Source of the DNA: Pseudomonas helmanticensis
GTDB lineage: Bacteria; Pseudomonadota; Gammaproteobacteria; Pseudomonadales; Pseudomonadaceae
Reading direction: 5' to 3'
Length of the DNA: 64,000 bases
Assembly (NCBI RefSeq): GCF_900182985.1
Contig: NZ_FXUY01000001.1
Location: 2,542,001-2,606,000, forward strand
The stretch's first letter is position 1; each line of letters starts with the position of its first letter. Below, in pieces: positions 8,865 through 18,255 of the stretch. The position numbers were made by a program, and so were the translations under genes. The notes under the pieces are model-generated. The model searched no databases. It was not told the origin of the DNA and saw only the letters and a list, made by a program, of their open reading frames with translations.

Positions 8865-9654
8865 CGGGAGTGTCCGCGAGCGGCTCTTCAGGCGTGGCCG
8901 CCGGTTTTACGGCTTCGGGAATGTCCAGGCTCAGATCTGCTTCAGCCGGATGCAAGGCCTGTTCGTGCAACTGATCGAAGAGCTTCGCCATGACCTGAAC
9001 CACGCGCGTTTCAATGCTCGCGTCGATGCGACTGTGCTCGGTTTCAACCCGACAGCCACCCGGCAGCAGCGATTCATCTTCGACGATGCGCCAGCTTTCC
9101 TCATGACGTTCGCGCAGCGCCTTGGCTTGCTCGAAGTCTTGCGGGTTGACGTACAGACGCACGTTGTCGACGCCCAGCGGCAACAGCTTGAGGGCGTCGC
9201 GCATGACGTGTTCGATCTGGCTCGAATCGATGGCCAGTTCGCGCTTGATCACCTGTTTGGCGATGTGTTGCACGAGGTCGACCAGCGACTTTTCGATTTG
9301 CGTGTCTTGCTCGGCGATGGGTTCGAACAGGTTCGCCATCAGTTGCTCGAGGCTGGCAATTTTTGCCGCCAGCGCCACTTCAGCTTCCTGCCGGACTTTC
9401 AGCGTGGCGCTGTGGAAGCCTTCCTTTTCGCCGATAGCAAAGCCTTCGTTGTAAGCCTCCTGACGGATGCTTTCGAGCTCTTCGAGGGTCAGTGGCTGGA
9501 CTTCTTCCAGCGGCACTTCTTCCATTTCCGGCGGTTCGGGCTCAGGCTCGGGTTCCGGCTTCGGCGGATCGAAGCTGGGCATGGCCCAGGATTCGAATCC
9601 GCGAACATCGCGGGCACGGATCAGATCCGTCACATCGTCGTCGTGCTTGTCCAT
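8854..9654 (-). CDS. fliH: FliH, negative regulator/stator of FliI
   Basis: 266 residues. A Pro/Glu-rich N-terminal stretch ([19 protein letters not shown]) is followed by a helical region and a C-terminal globular domain (~residues 110-235) that binds FliI, as in the V/F-type peripheral stalk family. It links the ATPase to FliN in the C-ring. Located between fliG (4 bases upstream) and fliI (overlapping). Confidence 0.94.
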   Translation of the reverse strand: MDKHDDDVTDLIRARDVRGFESWAMPSFDPPKPEPEPEPEPPEMEEVPLEEVQPLTLEELESIRQEAYNEGFAIGEKEGFHSATLKVRQEAEVALAAKIASLEQLMANLFEPIAEQDTQIEKSLVDLVQHIAKQVIKRELAIDSSQIEHVMRDALKLLPLGVDNVRLYVNPQDFEQAKALRERHEESWRIVEDESLLPGGCRVETEHSRIDASIETRVVQVMAKLFDQLHEQALHPAEADLSLDIPEAVKPAATPEEPLADTPDAP

Positions 9655-9658
9655 GGGC

Positions 9659-10678
9659 TTAGATCATTTCCTCGCCACCCTTGCCGCCGAGTACGATCTC
9701 GCCGGCTTCGGCCATACGACGGGCAATGGTGAGGATTTCTTTCTGCGCGGTTTCGACGTCGCTGACGCGCACCGGGCCTTTGGCCTCGAGGTCGTCGCGC
9801 AACAGTTCGGCCGCACGTTTGGACATGTTCTTGAAGATCTTCTCTTTGACGCCTTCGTCCGAACCCTTGAGGGCCAGCACCAGCACGTCGGAGGAGACTT
9901 CGCGCAGCAACGCCTGAATACCACGGTCGTCGACATCGGCGAGGTTGTTGAACACGAACATGAGGTCTTCGATCTGACCGGACAGGTCTTCGTCGACTTC
10001 GCGGATCGAGTCCATGAGCTGGCCTTCGATCGAGCTGTCGAGGAAGTTCATGATGTCTGCCGCACGCTTGATACCACCCAGGGTGGTGCGCGAGGCATTC
10101 GAATTGCCGGAGAACTGCTTCTCGAGAATCTGGTTGAGCTCTTTCAGTGCCGCTGGCTGCACGGTGTTCAACGACGAGACGCGCAGGATGATGTCCAGAC
10201 GCACCTTGTGATCGAAGTTGCCGAGCACTTCACCGGCCTGATCCGGATCGAGATACGCCACCACAATCGCCTGGATCTGCGGGTGTTCGTAGCGGATCAC
10301 GTCGGCAACCGCGCGCGGCTCCATCCATTTCAGGCTGTCGAGGCCACTGGTGTTGCCACCGAGCAGGATGCGGTCGATCAGGCCGTTGGCCTTGTCTTCA
10401 CCCAATGCCTGGGTGAGCATTTTGCGCACGTAGTCGTCGGAACCGACGCCAAGGCTGGTCTGGTCGCCGACGATGTCGACGAACTCGCTCATGACCTGCT
10501 CGACCTGTTCGCGATGGACGTTACCCATCTGCGCCATGGCTACGCCAACGCGCTGAACCTCTTTCGGGCCCATGTGGCGCAGCACTTGCGCGGCATCGGT
10601 CGAACCCAGGGACAGCAGCAGAATCGCGGCTTTGTCGACCTTGTTCAGTTTGACGGTTGCGGCTCGGTTATCACTCAT
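9659..10678 (-). CDS. fliG: FliG, flagellar motor switch protein
   Basis: 339 residues, the usual length. Armadillo-like repeats and the C-terminal charged torque helix are present (conserved stretch FVFNNLADVDDRGIQALLRE, then KGPVRVSDVETAQKEI). FliG joins the MS-ring to the C-ring and interacts with the stator. The start ATG lies inside the fliF end (8-base overlap), typical of translational coupling between these two partners. Confidence 0.97.
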   Translation of the reverse strand: MSDNRAATVKLNKVDKAAILLLSLGSTDAAQVLRHMGPKEVQRVGVAMAQMGNVHREQVEQVMSEFVDIVGDQTSLGVGSDDYVRKMLTQALGEDKANGLIDRILLGGNTSGLDSLKWMEPRAVADVIRYEHPQIQAIVVAYLDPDQAGEVLGNFDHKVRLDIILRVSSLNTVQPAALKELNQILEKQFSGNSNASRTTLGGIKRAADIMNFLDSSIEGQLMDSIREVDEDLSGQIEDLMFVFNNLADVDDRGIQALLREVSSDVLVLALKGSDEGVKEKIFKNMSKRAAELLRDDLEAKGPVRVSDVETAQKEILTIARRMAEAGEIVLGGKGGEEMI

Positions 10679-12458
10679 CTGCGTTAATCCACTCTTTCAC
10701 GACCTGAGCCACGCGACCCGGATCCTCGGCCACCAGACTCTTGATTGCATTCAGTTGCGCGTCATAACCCTCGCTTGGGCTTGGCAACAGAATGCTCTGC
10801 GGACCACCGAGGCTCACGCGGTCGTTGGAAAGTTCGCCGTCCAGGCCGCCCATCCCGCCGAGTTCCACGTCGCTGCCAAGACCGGCCAGCTCCTTGCCTT
10901 TGCCGCCACCGGTAATGTTGTTGAGCACCGGGCGCAGCACACCAAACACCAGCACCAGGATGAACAGCACACCCAGCACTTGTTTGACGATGTCCCAGAA
11001 CCATGGCTGGGAGTAGAACGGAATATCGGCAATCACTTCACCGCGCTCGGCGGAGAACGGCATGTTGATCACGCTGACGCTGTCGCCACGGCTGGCGTCG
11101 AAACCGACGGCGTCCTGCACCAGACGGGTGAAGCGCGCCAATTCGTCGGCGCTCCATGGCGCACGGGTGGTTTCCCCGTTGGCGGCATTGACCTTGACCT
11201 GGTCGTCGACAACCACCGACACCGACAGACGATTCAGGCGACCCTGCTGCTGTTTGGTGTGGCTGATGGAACGGTCGAGCTCGAAGTTCTTGGTCGATTG
11301 TTGACGCTTGTCTGCCGGGTACGGCGCGAGCATTGGCTGGCCGGTGGCCGGGTCCATGATCTGCTGACCGTTGGCATCAACCAATGGCTGACCTGGCTGC
11401 ACCATGCTGGCCGGCGCAGCTGCGCCGCCGGTGGTTTGCGGCGCCGAGGCCGGCGCTGGTGGCTGATTGCTCAGGGCACCCGGCACACCTTGCGGGCCAT
11501 TGCTGGCGGTGCGTTGTTCGTTGACCGACTGCTCGCTGCGCAACGCCGGTTGATCCGGGTTGAACTGCTCGGCAGTCGATTCGACGGCATTGAAATCGAT
11601 ATCGGCCGAGACCTCTGCCTTGTAGCGATCGTTGCCCAATACCGGTTGCAGGATGTTGTGCACGCGCTGGGTGAGCATGCTTTCCATGCGACGGCTGTAA
11701 TCGAACTGCTTGCCAGCCATGGTCATTTCGGAGTTTTCCGCCTGATCAGAGAGCAGTGTGCCCTTCTGGTCGACGACGGTGATGTGCGATTTGCTCAGCT
11801 CGGGAACGGAAGTCGCCACCAGATTGATGATCGCAATCACCTGACCCGGCTCCAGCGAACGACCGCTGTACAGTTCGACCAGCACCGACGCACTTGGCTT
11901 GCGCTCATCACGAACGAACACCGAGCTCTTCGGAATGGCCAGGTGCACGCGCGCACCCTTGACATTGTTCAGGCTGGAAATGGTCCGCGCCAGTTCACCT
12001 TCGAGGCCGCGACGATAGCGGGTCGCTTCCATGAACTGACTGGTGCCCAGCCCCTGGTCCTTGTCGAGGATTTCGAAACCGATGTTGCCGTCGCTGGGAG
12101 TGACACCAGCGGCAGCGAGTTTCATCCGCGCACGGGACAGGTCATCGGCTTTGACCAGCAAGGCGCCGGAATTCGGTTCTACGGTGTAAGGGATGTCGGC
12201 GGCGGCCAGGGTGTCCATGACCTGTTTGGCGTCCATGCCGGCAAGGCTGCCGTACAACGGACGGTAATCCGGCTGCTGCGACCACAGCACCACGGCAAAG
12301 CCAATCGCCACGCTCGCAGCCAGGCCGACCAACAGGCCCACCTGACGCAGCACGGTCATCTCGGAGAGGTTTTCCAGGAAGGACAGGCCGAAGAGCGGCG
12401 GTTTGCCGTCTATCGGGGTGGCCTTGGCCGGAACGTTATCGGCGACTGCTTCTGCCAT
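10671..12458 (-). CDS. fliF: FliF, flagellar MS-ring protein
   Basis: 595 residues. Two membrane helices bracket the periplasmic ring-building motifs: the first near 35-57 (VGLLVGLAASVAIGFAVVLW) and the second near 455-477 (VLGVLFILVLVFGVLRPVL). YscJ/FliF domain signatures appear after the first helix (ARMKLAAAGVTPSDGNIGFEI). The C-terminal ~40 residues bind FliG. It builds the base on which the export gate and rod assemble. It lies 15 bases after fliE. Confidence 0.97.
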   Translation of the reverse strand: MAEAVADNVPAKATPIDGKPPLFGLSFLENLSEMTVLRQVGLLVGLAASVAIGFAVVLWSQQPDYRPLYGSLAGMDAKQVMDTLAAADIPYTVEPNSGALLVKADDLSRARMKLAAAGVTPSDGNIGFEILDKDQGLGTSQFMEATRYRRGLEGELARTISSLNNVKGARVHLAIPKSSVFVRDERKPSASVLVELYSGRSLEPGQVIAIINLVATSVPELSKSHITVVDQKGTLLSDQAENSEMTMAGKQFDYSRRMESMLTQRVHNILQPVLGNDRYKAEVSADIDFNAVESTAEQFNPDQPALRSEQSVNEQRTASNGPQGVPGALSNQPPAPASAPQTTGGAAAPASMVQPGQPLVDANGQQIMDPATGQPMLAPYPADKRQQSTKNFELDRSISHTKQQQGRLNRLSVSVVVDDQVKVNAANGETTRAPWSADELARFTRLVQDAVGFDASRGDSVSVINMPFSAERGEVIADIPFYSQPWFWDIVKQVLGVLFILVLVFGVLRPVLNNITGGGKGKELAGLGSDVELGGMGGLDGELSNDRVSLGGPQSILLPSPSEGYDAQLNAIKSLVAEDPGRVAQVVKEWINADE

Positions 12459-12473
12459 GACTCAATCTCGTCC

Positions 12474-12803
12474 TTAAACCGGCATCTGCATGATGTCTTG
12501 ATAAGCCTGAACCAGTTTGTTGCGCACCTGGGTCAGAGCCTGGAACGACACGCTGGCTTTTTGCGAAGCGATCATCACGTCCGTCAGATCGACGCCGCTT
12601 TTGCCGACTTCAAAGGCGTTGGCCAATTGAGTCGACGCTGTCTGGGTATCGCTGACTTTGTTGATCGCCTGACCGAGCATGTCGGAAAAGCTGCTGCCCG
12701 CCAGTTCAGGGACAGCGGTCGTCGATTTCGGCGCAGACATGGCATCCAGCTTCATGGCCTTCATGTCTGTCATCAACCGATTAAATTCAATACCTTGGCT
12801 CAT
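12474..12803 (-). CDS. fliE: FliE, hook-basal body complex protein
   Basis: 109 residues. The C-terminal half has the FliE signature ([18 protein letters not shown] and [21 protein letters not shown]). FliE connects the MS-ring to the proximal rod and is an early export substrate. It opens the fliE-F-G-H-I-J unit, with a clear sigma-54 promoter 62-77 bases upstream of its start. Confidence 0.95.
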   Translation of the reverse strand: MSQGIEFNRLMTDMKAMKLDAMSAPKSTTAVPELAGSSFSDMLGQAINKVSDTQTASTQLANAFEVGKSGVDLTDVMIASQKASVSFQALTQVRNKLVQAYQDIMQMPV

Positions 12804-12864
12804 GGTCTACTCTCTTGGGCGGCCCGCAATTTTTTGACACTCACTCGGCGGGTACACAGGTGTT

Positions 12865-12880
12865 AGCAACAAGGGTGCCA
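12865..12880 (-). promoter_or_regulatory. sigma-54 promoter for fliEFGHIJ
   Basis: Minus strand reads TGGCAC-CCTTG-TTGCT, a perfect match to the -24/-12 consensus with correct spacing. In P. aeruginosa fliE is a FleR-dependent class III promoter, and fleR is the neighbouring gene here. Confidence 0.9.
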
Positions 12881-12948
12881 GCTCGGCGGACTTTTTCCAC
12901 AAAAGCCAATCGGGGCACCGCGCGAACAGCGAAGCCACCGCAAAATCA

Positions 12949-13039
12949 CTGTGGGAGAGGGCTTGCTCCCGAAGGCGGCGTGTCAGCTGCATAAATATCG
13001 ACTGACACTCCCTCTTCGGGAGCAAGCCCCCTCCCACAA
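12949..13039. repeat. REP-type palindrome, family C, after fleR
   Basis: Two ~37-base arms (12950-12986 and 13002-13038) form an imperfect hairpin built on GTGGGAG..GGCTTGCTCCCGAAG and GTGTCAG. This is a common Pseudomonas intergenic repeat type. It separates the fleR stop from the fliE promoter region and may act as a transcription end for fleSR. Confidence 0.85.
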
Positions 13040-13055
13040 TGGGTTTTGCGTGAGT

Positions 13056-14456
13056 TCAAGTGGCGAACAGATAGCCTTCGACATCCATCCCGGCATCGCG
13101 CATTTGCGCCAGTTTGTAGCGCAGGGTGCGTGGGCTGATGCCGAGTTTTTCCGCCGCTTCTTTGCGGCGGCCGCGCTCGGTGCGCAAGGTGTCGATGATC
13201 ATCTGAAACTCCCGGCGCCGCAGGTCATCGCCCAGCGCACCGGCAGAATCGGCGTCGATTTCGACTTCACGGATCGCTGGCGGTACAGCTGTCGCCACCG
13301 GCAAAGGAGCGAACGTCACCGGACCGGCCAGACAGAAATCCTGCGGCTGGATCAGTCCGCCCTGCTGCAGGATCAACGCGCGCTGAATCGCGTTATCCAG
13401 CTCACGGACATTGCCTGGCCACGGGTAGGCGATCAGACACGCCTGCGCTTGAGGCGAAAGTTTCGCCGCCGCATGCTTCATTTTATTGACGTGTTTGTTC
13501 AGCAACCGCTCGGCCAGCGGCAGGATATCGGCAGTGCGCTCGCGAAGTGGACGCCAGGCCAAGGGGAAAACCGACAAACGGTAAAAAAGATCTTCACGGA
13601 AGCGCCCCGCCGCCACTTCGCCAGCCAGATCGCGGTTGGTGGTGGCGACCACACGGATGTCGAGAGTGATCGGCTTGCGCGCACCGACGCGCTCGACTTC
13701 GCGCTCCTGCAACACGCGCAGCAGCTTGGCTTGCAGGCCAAGGGGCATTTCGGAAATTTCATCGAGCAGAATGGTGCCACCGTCGGCCTGTTCGAACTTG
13801 CCGGCCTGGGCGGCGATGGCGCCGGTGAACGAACCTTTCTCGTGACCGAACAACGTCGCTTCGAGCATGTTGTCGGGAATCGCCGCGCAGTTGATCGCGA
13901 TGAACGGTTGATTGGCGCGATGGGATTGCTGATGGATGTAGCGCGCCAGCACTTCCTTACCGGTGCCGGACTCACCCGAGATCAATACCGTGGAATCGCT
14001 GCGCGCCACGCGTGCCGCGAGATCGAGCAACTGTGCGCTGGCCGGTTCGACCGCGATCGGCCCTTCGGCTTCGCTGGCACTGATGCTGCCCAGCGCATGT
14101 CGCGCGACCAGATCCAGCAGCGCCTTGGGTTCGAACGGCTTCACCAGGTAATCCGCCGCGCCATGGCGCATCGCGTCGACCGCGCGCTCGACGGCACCGT
14201 GAGCGGTCATCAGCAACACCGGCAACTGCGGCTGACGGGCACGCAGCAGGGCGAGCAATTGATGGCCATCCATGCCGGGCATGTTGACGTCACTGACCAC
14301 CAGGCTGAACGCTTCGCCCGCGACCGCCGTCAACGCTTCTTCTGCGCTGCCAACCGCCTGATAATCATGGCCGGCCAGCAACAGCGTATCGGCCAGCGCC
14401 TCACGCAACGAACGGTCATCCTCGACCAGCAAAACCTTGATGCCCATGGCGTTCAC
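13056..14456 (-). CDS. fleR: FleR, sigma-54 dependent flagellar response regulator
   Basis: 466 residues from GTG 14456, which overlaps the fleS stop; an ATG three codons later (14447) is an equally possible start. Receiver domain with acceptor Asp56 (SDVNMPG), AAA+ domain with Walker A GESGTGKE and the sigma-54 contact loop as GSFTGA, a known variant of GAFTGA, then a C-terminal Fis-type helix-turn-helix ([20 protein letters not shown]). With FleS it activates class III genes such as fliE and flgBCDE in P. aeruginosa. Confidence 0.95.
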   Translation of the reverse strand: MNAMGIKVLLVEDDRSLREALADTLLLAGHDYQAVGSAEEALTAVAGEAFSLVVSDVNMPGMDGHQLLALLRARQPQLPVLLMTAHGAVERAVDAMRHGAADYLVKPFEPKALLDLVARHALGSISASEAEGPIAVEPASAQLLDLAARVARSDSTVLISGESGTGKEVLARYIHQQSHRANQPFIAINCAAIPDNMLEATLFGHEKGSFTGAIAAQAGKFEQADGGTILLDEISEMPLGLQAKLLRVLQEREVERVGARKPITLDIRVVATTNRDLAGEVAAGRFREDLFYRLSVFPLAWRPLRERTADILPLAERLLNKHVNKMKHAAAKLSPQAQACLIAYPWPGNVRELDNAIQRALILQQGGLIQPQDFCLAGPVTFAPLPVATAVPPAIREVEIDADSAGALGDDLRRREFQMIIDTLRTERGRRKEAAEKLGISPRTLRYKLAQMRDAGMDVEGYLFAT

Positions 14457-15664
14457 TCAGCTCCCTGTACAACGGAAAACAGCGGCAGGCTGACCTGCGC
14501 GCACGTGCCGCGCCCGACCCTCGAACGCAGCTGCAATTCTCCCTGATGTGCCCGGGCCACAGCCTTGACCACGGTCAGGCCGAGACCAGTACCGGTGACT
14601 TTGGTGGTGAAAAATGGCTCGCCGAGACGCGTCAGTACAGCCGGCTCGATCCCACTACCGTTGTCACTGACACTGATACGCAAGATGTTGTCGCGGGTGT
14701 AGCAATGCACTTTCAGGCGCACATCAGCGGCGCTGGCCTGAATCGCGTTTTCGAGCAGATTCAACAGCGCCCCGACCAAGGTGTCGCGGTTGCACAGCAG
14801 CTCGCCGGCATGACTGTCGCACTGCCAGCGGATTGGCAGATCCTGCACATGGGTCAGCGCGGCGGCTTGCAGCGCCTGCATCAGCGCATTCGGCGTCAAA
14901 CGATCGGTCAGCGGCAATTCTCCGCGAGCGAACACCAGCATGTCGCGCACCTGATGCTCCAGCTCGTGCAGACGCTCTTTCAGGCGCCCGGCGAAACGCT
15001 GCTGGGTGGCGACCGGCAGCTCCTGCTCAGTCAAATGACTGGCGTACAACAGCGCGGCGGACAACGGCGTGCGGATCTGATGGGCCAGCGAGGCGACCAT
15101 CCGCCCCAATGACGACAGACGCTCGTGGCGCGCCAGTTGATCTTGCAAATGACGGGTTTCTGTCAGGTCGTTGAGCAGCACCAACTGCCCCGGCTCGGCA
15201 TCCAGCGAGCGCGTGGCAATCGACAGGCGTCGACCGTTTTTCAGGGAAATTTCGTGACCGTCGTCTTCGCGCGGGGCAAAGCAGCGCGCAATCACCTGAC
15301 GCCACAACTGGCCTTCGAGCGGTAAGCCGAGCAGCTCGATGGCGGCCGGATTGGCTTCGCGCACCATGCCATGACCGTCGATGACGATGACGCCACCGGG
15401 CAACAGATCGAGGAGATTTTGCAGACGGTTGGCCAGGCGCTCTTTTTCCGCCAGCTCCTGCATGCGCTGGGCGCTGACCACCGCCAACTCGCCTTTGAGT
15501 TCGGTCACCCGCGCTTCAAGCATGCTGTAGGAATCAGTCAACTGGCTGGACATTTGATTGAACAGCTCGAAAGCCTGCTCAAGACCCTGTCGGCTTGCCT
15601 GTTCTACGGAGGACGGCTGCCCCTCGGGACTGGAGGCAGAAGACATCTGGGCGACTTGGGGCAT
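14453..15664 (-). CDS. fleS: FleS, sensor histidine kinase for flagellar genes
   Basis: 403 residues. No membrane helix is visible, so the kinase is cytoplasmic. A coiled coil (~25-85) leads to a PAS domain (~84-175), the phospho-acceptor H-box with His195 (LAHQIRTPLSAA), and an HATPase domain with N-box NLLENAIQ, G1 DNGSGI and G2 GTGLGL. It phosphorylates FleR. It has a sigma-54 promoter 54-69 bases upstream, consistent with control by FleQ. Confidence 0.95.
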   Translation of the reverse strand: MPQVAQMSSASSPEGQPSSVEQASRQGLEQAFELFNQMSSQLTDSYSMLEARVTELKGELAVVSAQRMQELAEKERLANRLQNLLDLLPGGVIVIDGHGMVREANPAAIELLGLPLEGQLWRQVIARCFAPREDDGHEISLKNGRRLSIATRSLDAEPGQLVLLNDLTETRHLQDQLARHERLSSLGRMVASLAHQIRTPLSAALLYASHLTEQELPVATQQRFAGRLKERLHELEHQVRDMLVFARGELPLTDRLTPNALMQALQAAALTHVQDLPIRWQCDSHAGELLCNRDTLVGALLNLLENAIQASAADVRLKVHCYTRDNILRISVSDNGSGIEPAVLTRLGEPFFTTKVTGTGLGLTVVKAVARAHQGELQLRSRVGRGTCAQVSLPLFSVVQGAE

Positions 15665-15717
15665 TGTGCTTTCTCGCTTGGCTGACCGTCAGTGAAACGG
15701 AACGTTGCGAGGGCTGT

Positions 15718-15733
15718 AGCAATACCCGTGCCT
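15718..15733 (-). promoter_or_regulatory. sigma-54 promoter for fleSR
   Basis: Minus strand reads AGGCAC-GGGTA-TTGCT, five of six at -24 and perfect TTGC at -12 with correct spacing, located between fleQ and fleS. In P. aeruginosa fleSR is a class II operon activated by FleQ with RpoN. Confidence 0.85.
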
Positions 15734-15774
15734 AAAAAAAACCGCTTATAAATGAAGAGGTTGAAAAACAGGCG

Positions 15775-17250
15775 TCAATCATCCGCCTGTTCATCACCAT
15801 CACGTCGACTCATGCCGTATTTGCGCATCTTCTCGACCAGGGTGGTTCGACGAATACGCAAGCGCTCGGCGGCACGTGCCACGATGCCATTGGCGTCGTC
15901 CAGTGCCTGTTGAATCAGGCCCTGCTCCAGACCACCGAGGTAGTCTTTAAGGTCGAGGCCTTCCGGCGGCAGCATGGCATTGGCGGTGAAGTCCGGCGTA
16001 TGCCCGTTGATGGCCACACGCTCTTCCAGATCGCTGCGCAGGCTGTCGACCATTTGCTCGTCTTCGTCGTCGACGTAGCGGAATTTCTTCGGCAACTCGA
16101 CCACGCCGATCACCCCGTACGGGTGCATGATCGCCATGCGCTCGACCAGATTGGCCAGCTCGCGGACGTTGCCCGGCCAGCCGTGACGGCACAGCGACAT
16201 GATCGCCGCCGAGTTGAAACGGATCGAACCACGCTTCTCGTGCTCCATGCGCGAGATCAGCTCGTTCATCAGCAACGGAATGTCTTCGACGCGCTCACGC
16301 AGCGGCGCCATCTCGATCGGGAACACGTTCAAGCGATAGTAGAGGTCTTCGCGGAAGGTGCCGATCTCGATCATGCTTTCGAGATTCTTGTGGGTCGCGG
16401 CGATGATGCGCACATCGACGCTCTGGGTCTTGTTGCTGCCTACGCGCTCGAAGGTGCGCTCCTGCAAGACGCGCAGCAGCTTGACCTGCATCGGCAGCGG
16501 CATGTCGCCGATTTCGTCGAGGAACAGCGTACCGCCGTTGGCCAATTCGAATCGCCCGGCACGGCTGGTGATCGCGCCGGTGAAAGCGCCCTTCTCGTGG
16601 CCGAACAATTCGCTTTCGAGCAGCTCTGCCGGGATCGCCCCGCAGTTGACTGGCACGAACGGCGCGTCGCGGCGCTTGGAATGGTAATGCAGGTTACGTG
16701 CAACCACTTCCTTGCCAGTGCCGGACTCGCCGAGGATCAGCACGCTGGCATCGGTGTCGGCGACTTGCTGCATCATCTGGCGCACGTGCTGGATCGCCCG
16801 GCTGGTGCCGACGAGGCTGCGGAACAGATTGGGCTCACGATGACGGCCGCGCTCGCGGGCCTGGTCATACATCTCGCGATAGACCTGGGCACGGTGCAGG
16901 GAGTCGAGCAATTTGCTGTAGCTGGGCGGCATTTCGAGGGTCGAAAGCACCCGGCGGCGTTGGTCGTCAGGCAGATCGACGGAAGAATTATCGCCCATCA
17001 GCAAAACCGGAAGGAACTCATCCCAGGTTGAGAGTGTCTTTAACAAGCCCAAAAGCGCGCCAGGAGCATTAACGGTCCCGATCAGTACGCAAATGACTTC
17101 ACGACTAGACGACAAAGAGCCGACTGCCTGCTGCCAGTCATGGCTGCCGCAGGGTAAATTTTCTTCGCCAAGAAAATTTAGAATCACCGCCAGGTCGCGG
17201 CGGCGGACGCTATCGTCATCGATCAGCAGAATTTTGGTTTCACGCCACAT
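15775..17250 (-). CDS. fleQ: FleQ, master flagellar regulator (sigma-54 activator, c-di-GMP responsive)
   Basis: 491 residues. A degenerate N-terminal receiver-like FleQ domain (1-125) is followed by the AAA+ domain with Walker A GESGTGKE (174-181), GAFTGA loop at 221-226 and Walker [10 protein letters not shown], then a C-terminal Fis-type helix-turn-helix ([18 protein letters not shown]). FleQ sits at the top of the flagellar cascade and also controls exopolysaccharide genes in a c-di-GMP dependent way. It has a 172-base upstream gap; no sigma-54 element is visible there, in keeping with a sigma-70 promoter. Confidence 0.97.
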   Translation of the reverse strand: MWRETKILLIDDDSVRRRDLAVILNFLGEENLPCGSHDWQQAVGSLSSSREVICVLIGTVNAPGALLGLLKTLSTWDEFLPVLLMGDNSSVDLPDDQRRRVLSTLEMPPSYSKLLDSLHRAQVYREMYDQARERGRHREPNLFRSLVGTSRAIQHVRQMMQQVADTDASVLILGESGTGKEVVARNLHYHSKRRDAPFVPVNCGAIPAELLESELFGHEKGAFTGAITSRAGRFELANGGTLFLDEIGDMPLPMQVKLLRVLQERTFERVGSNKTQSVDVRIIAATHKNLESMIEIGTFREDLYYRLNVFPIEMAPLRERVEDIPLLMNELISRMEHEKRGSIRFNSAAIMSLCRHGWPGNVRELANLVERMAIMHPYGVIGVVELPKKFRYVDDEDEQMVDSLRSDLEERVAINGHTPDFTANAMLPPEGLDLKDYLGGLEQGLIQQALDDANGIVARAAERLRIRRTTLVEKMRKYGMSRRDGDEQADD

Positions 17251-17422
17251 GCAATAGCAACTTCCCTAGTCAACTCAATGCCCGAAAAATGGGGCAAGCG
17301 AGACGCTTGCAGGACACCATGTGCCTGTAGACGCCTGAAATCTGAAAACAGCCACTAGTTAAGTCAAAAAACCGTGCACAGTCAAATTTATGGCGCACAT
17401 GTCTGGATTAACTGGGGGTTAA

Positions 17423-17719
17423 TTAACCAAACAGATGGTAAACCTTTGCCGCCTTTTGCGCTTGGGTGATCTGCGACATCTCGTTGGCTATCGCCTGCCG
17501 CTCACCCATGGCCACCTCAAGAAGCTCCTTGTAGACATGGAGCAACTCCTCAAGATTGTTGCGCAACGCGTCCTCATCCAGCGCAGCTTCAGCCATGACG
17601 TCTTCCATGCAGGAACGGCAAGCCAGATCCAGCTCGCCAATAGCTTCCCAATTGCGCTCGGCCAAGGCTGTTACCAAGGCTTCGCGGGTATCGGCAATTC
17701 GCTGCAATACAAGACTCAT
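17423..17719 (-). CDS. fliT: FliT-like flagellar export chaperone
   Basis: 98 residues from ATG 17719, which has the strong ribosome site AGGAG 6 bases upstream; a longer frame from 17755 is unlikely. All-helical, Glu/Ala rich, with a conserved LLEVAMGERQAIANEMSQI segment. FliT-type proteins chaperone the cap protein FliD. Its position directly after fliS in fliD-fliS-fliT supports the assignment; sequence alone would be weak. Confidence 0.82.
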   Translation of the reverse strand: MSLVLQRIADTREALVTALAERNWEAIGELDLACRSCMEDVMAEAALDEDALRNNLEELLHVYKELLEVAMGERQAIANEMSQITQAQKAAKVYHLFG

Positions 17720-17729
17720 GGTGCTCTCC

Positions 17730-18125
17730 TTAAAACTGGGGGCCTGGCGGAGCAATACCGTCCCAGCCTTCCTTCACGGTGCGCAGCAGCCCGGCGACCT
17801 CATCGAGAATCTTCGGATCACTGTCGATGTTGGCCTGCGCCAGGCGCTTCATCATGTAGATGTAGAGCTGGTTGAGATCAGCCACCGACTCGGCGCTGTT
17901 CTCCAGATCGAGGCCTTCACACAAGCCACCGATAATGCCAACGGCCTTGTTGATCGCCGTCCCTTTGCCGGGAATATCCTTGCGCTCGATGGCGCCTTTG
18001 GCCTGAGCGATACGCTCCAGGCCGCCTTCCATCAACATTTGCACCAGACGGTGCGGGCTCGCTTCGGATGTCTGAGCGTGTGCGCCGACTTTCTGATATT
18101 GCCGAAGGGCTAACATTGGGTTCAT
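17730..18125 (-). CDS. fliS: FliS, flagellin export chaperone
   Basis: 131 residues. Typical FliS: MLALRQYQKVG at the start, PHRLVQMLMEGGLERI, and LNQLYIYMMKRLAQAN. FliS binds the C-terminal D0 helices of FliC to prevent early polymerisation. Ribosome site GAGGT precedes the ATG. It lies 10 bases upstream of fliT and is separated from fliD by a hairpin terminator. Confidence 0.96.
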   Translation of the reverse strand: MNPMLALRQYQKVGAHAQTSEASPHRLVQMLMEGGLERIAQAKGAIERKDIPGKGTAINKAVGIIGGLCEGLDLENSAESVADLNQLYIYMMKRLAQANIDSDPKILDEVAGLLRTVKEGWDGIAPPGPQF

Positions 18126-18199
18126 GTTCTACCTCATTGCCACAATGACTCGTATAACCAGTGTATCGCCAGCGAGCCACAAAACTTTAGATGAAAAGA

Positions 18200-18242
18200 C
18201 AAAAACCCGGCGCACGCCGATAAAGCGTAGCCGGGTTTTTGT
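18200..18242 (-). terminator. hairpin terminator between fliD and fliS (usable from both strands)
   Basis: Stem AAAACCCGGC / GCCGGGTTTT around a ~18-base loop, with A run on one side and T run on the other. It follows the fliD stop on the minus strand and may partly insulate fliS-fliT, which would still be transcribed by read-through or a local promoter. Confidence 0.8.
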
Positions 18243-18255
18243 CGTCAGATCATGA

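Noticed and set aside
6894..8993. Long plus-strand open frame of about 700 codons over fliJ and fliI
   Set aside because: Antisense shadow of fliI; low-complexity His/Arg-rich translation with no domain.
10572..12866. 764-codon plus-strand frame over fliF
   Set aside because: Antisense shadow of fliF/fliE without any recognisable motif.
12807..13037. 76-codon minus-strand frame before fliE
   Set aside because: It lies across the REP palindrome and the sigma-54 promoter of fliE.
17251..17422. Sigma-54 or Vfr/CRP-type site upstream of fleQ
   Set aside because: No TGGC-N8-TTGC spacing and no convincing TGTGA-N6-TCACA palindrome was found.
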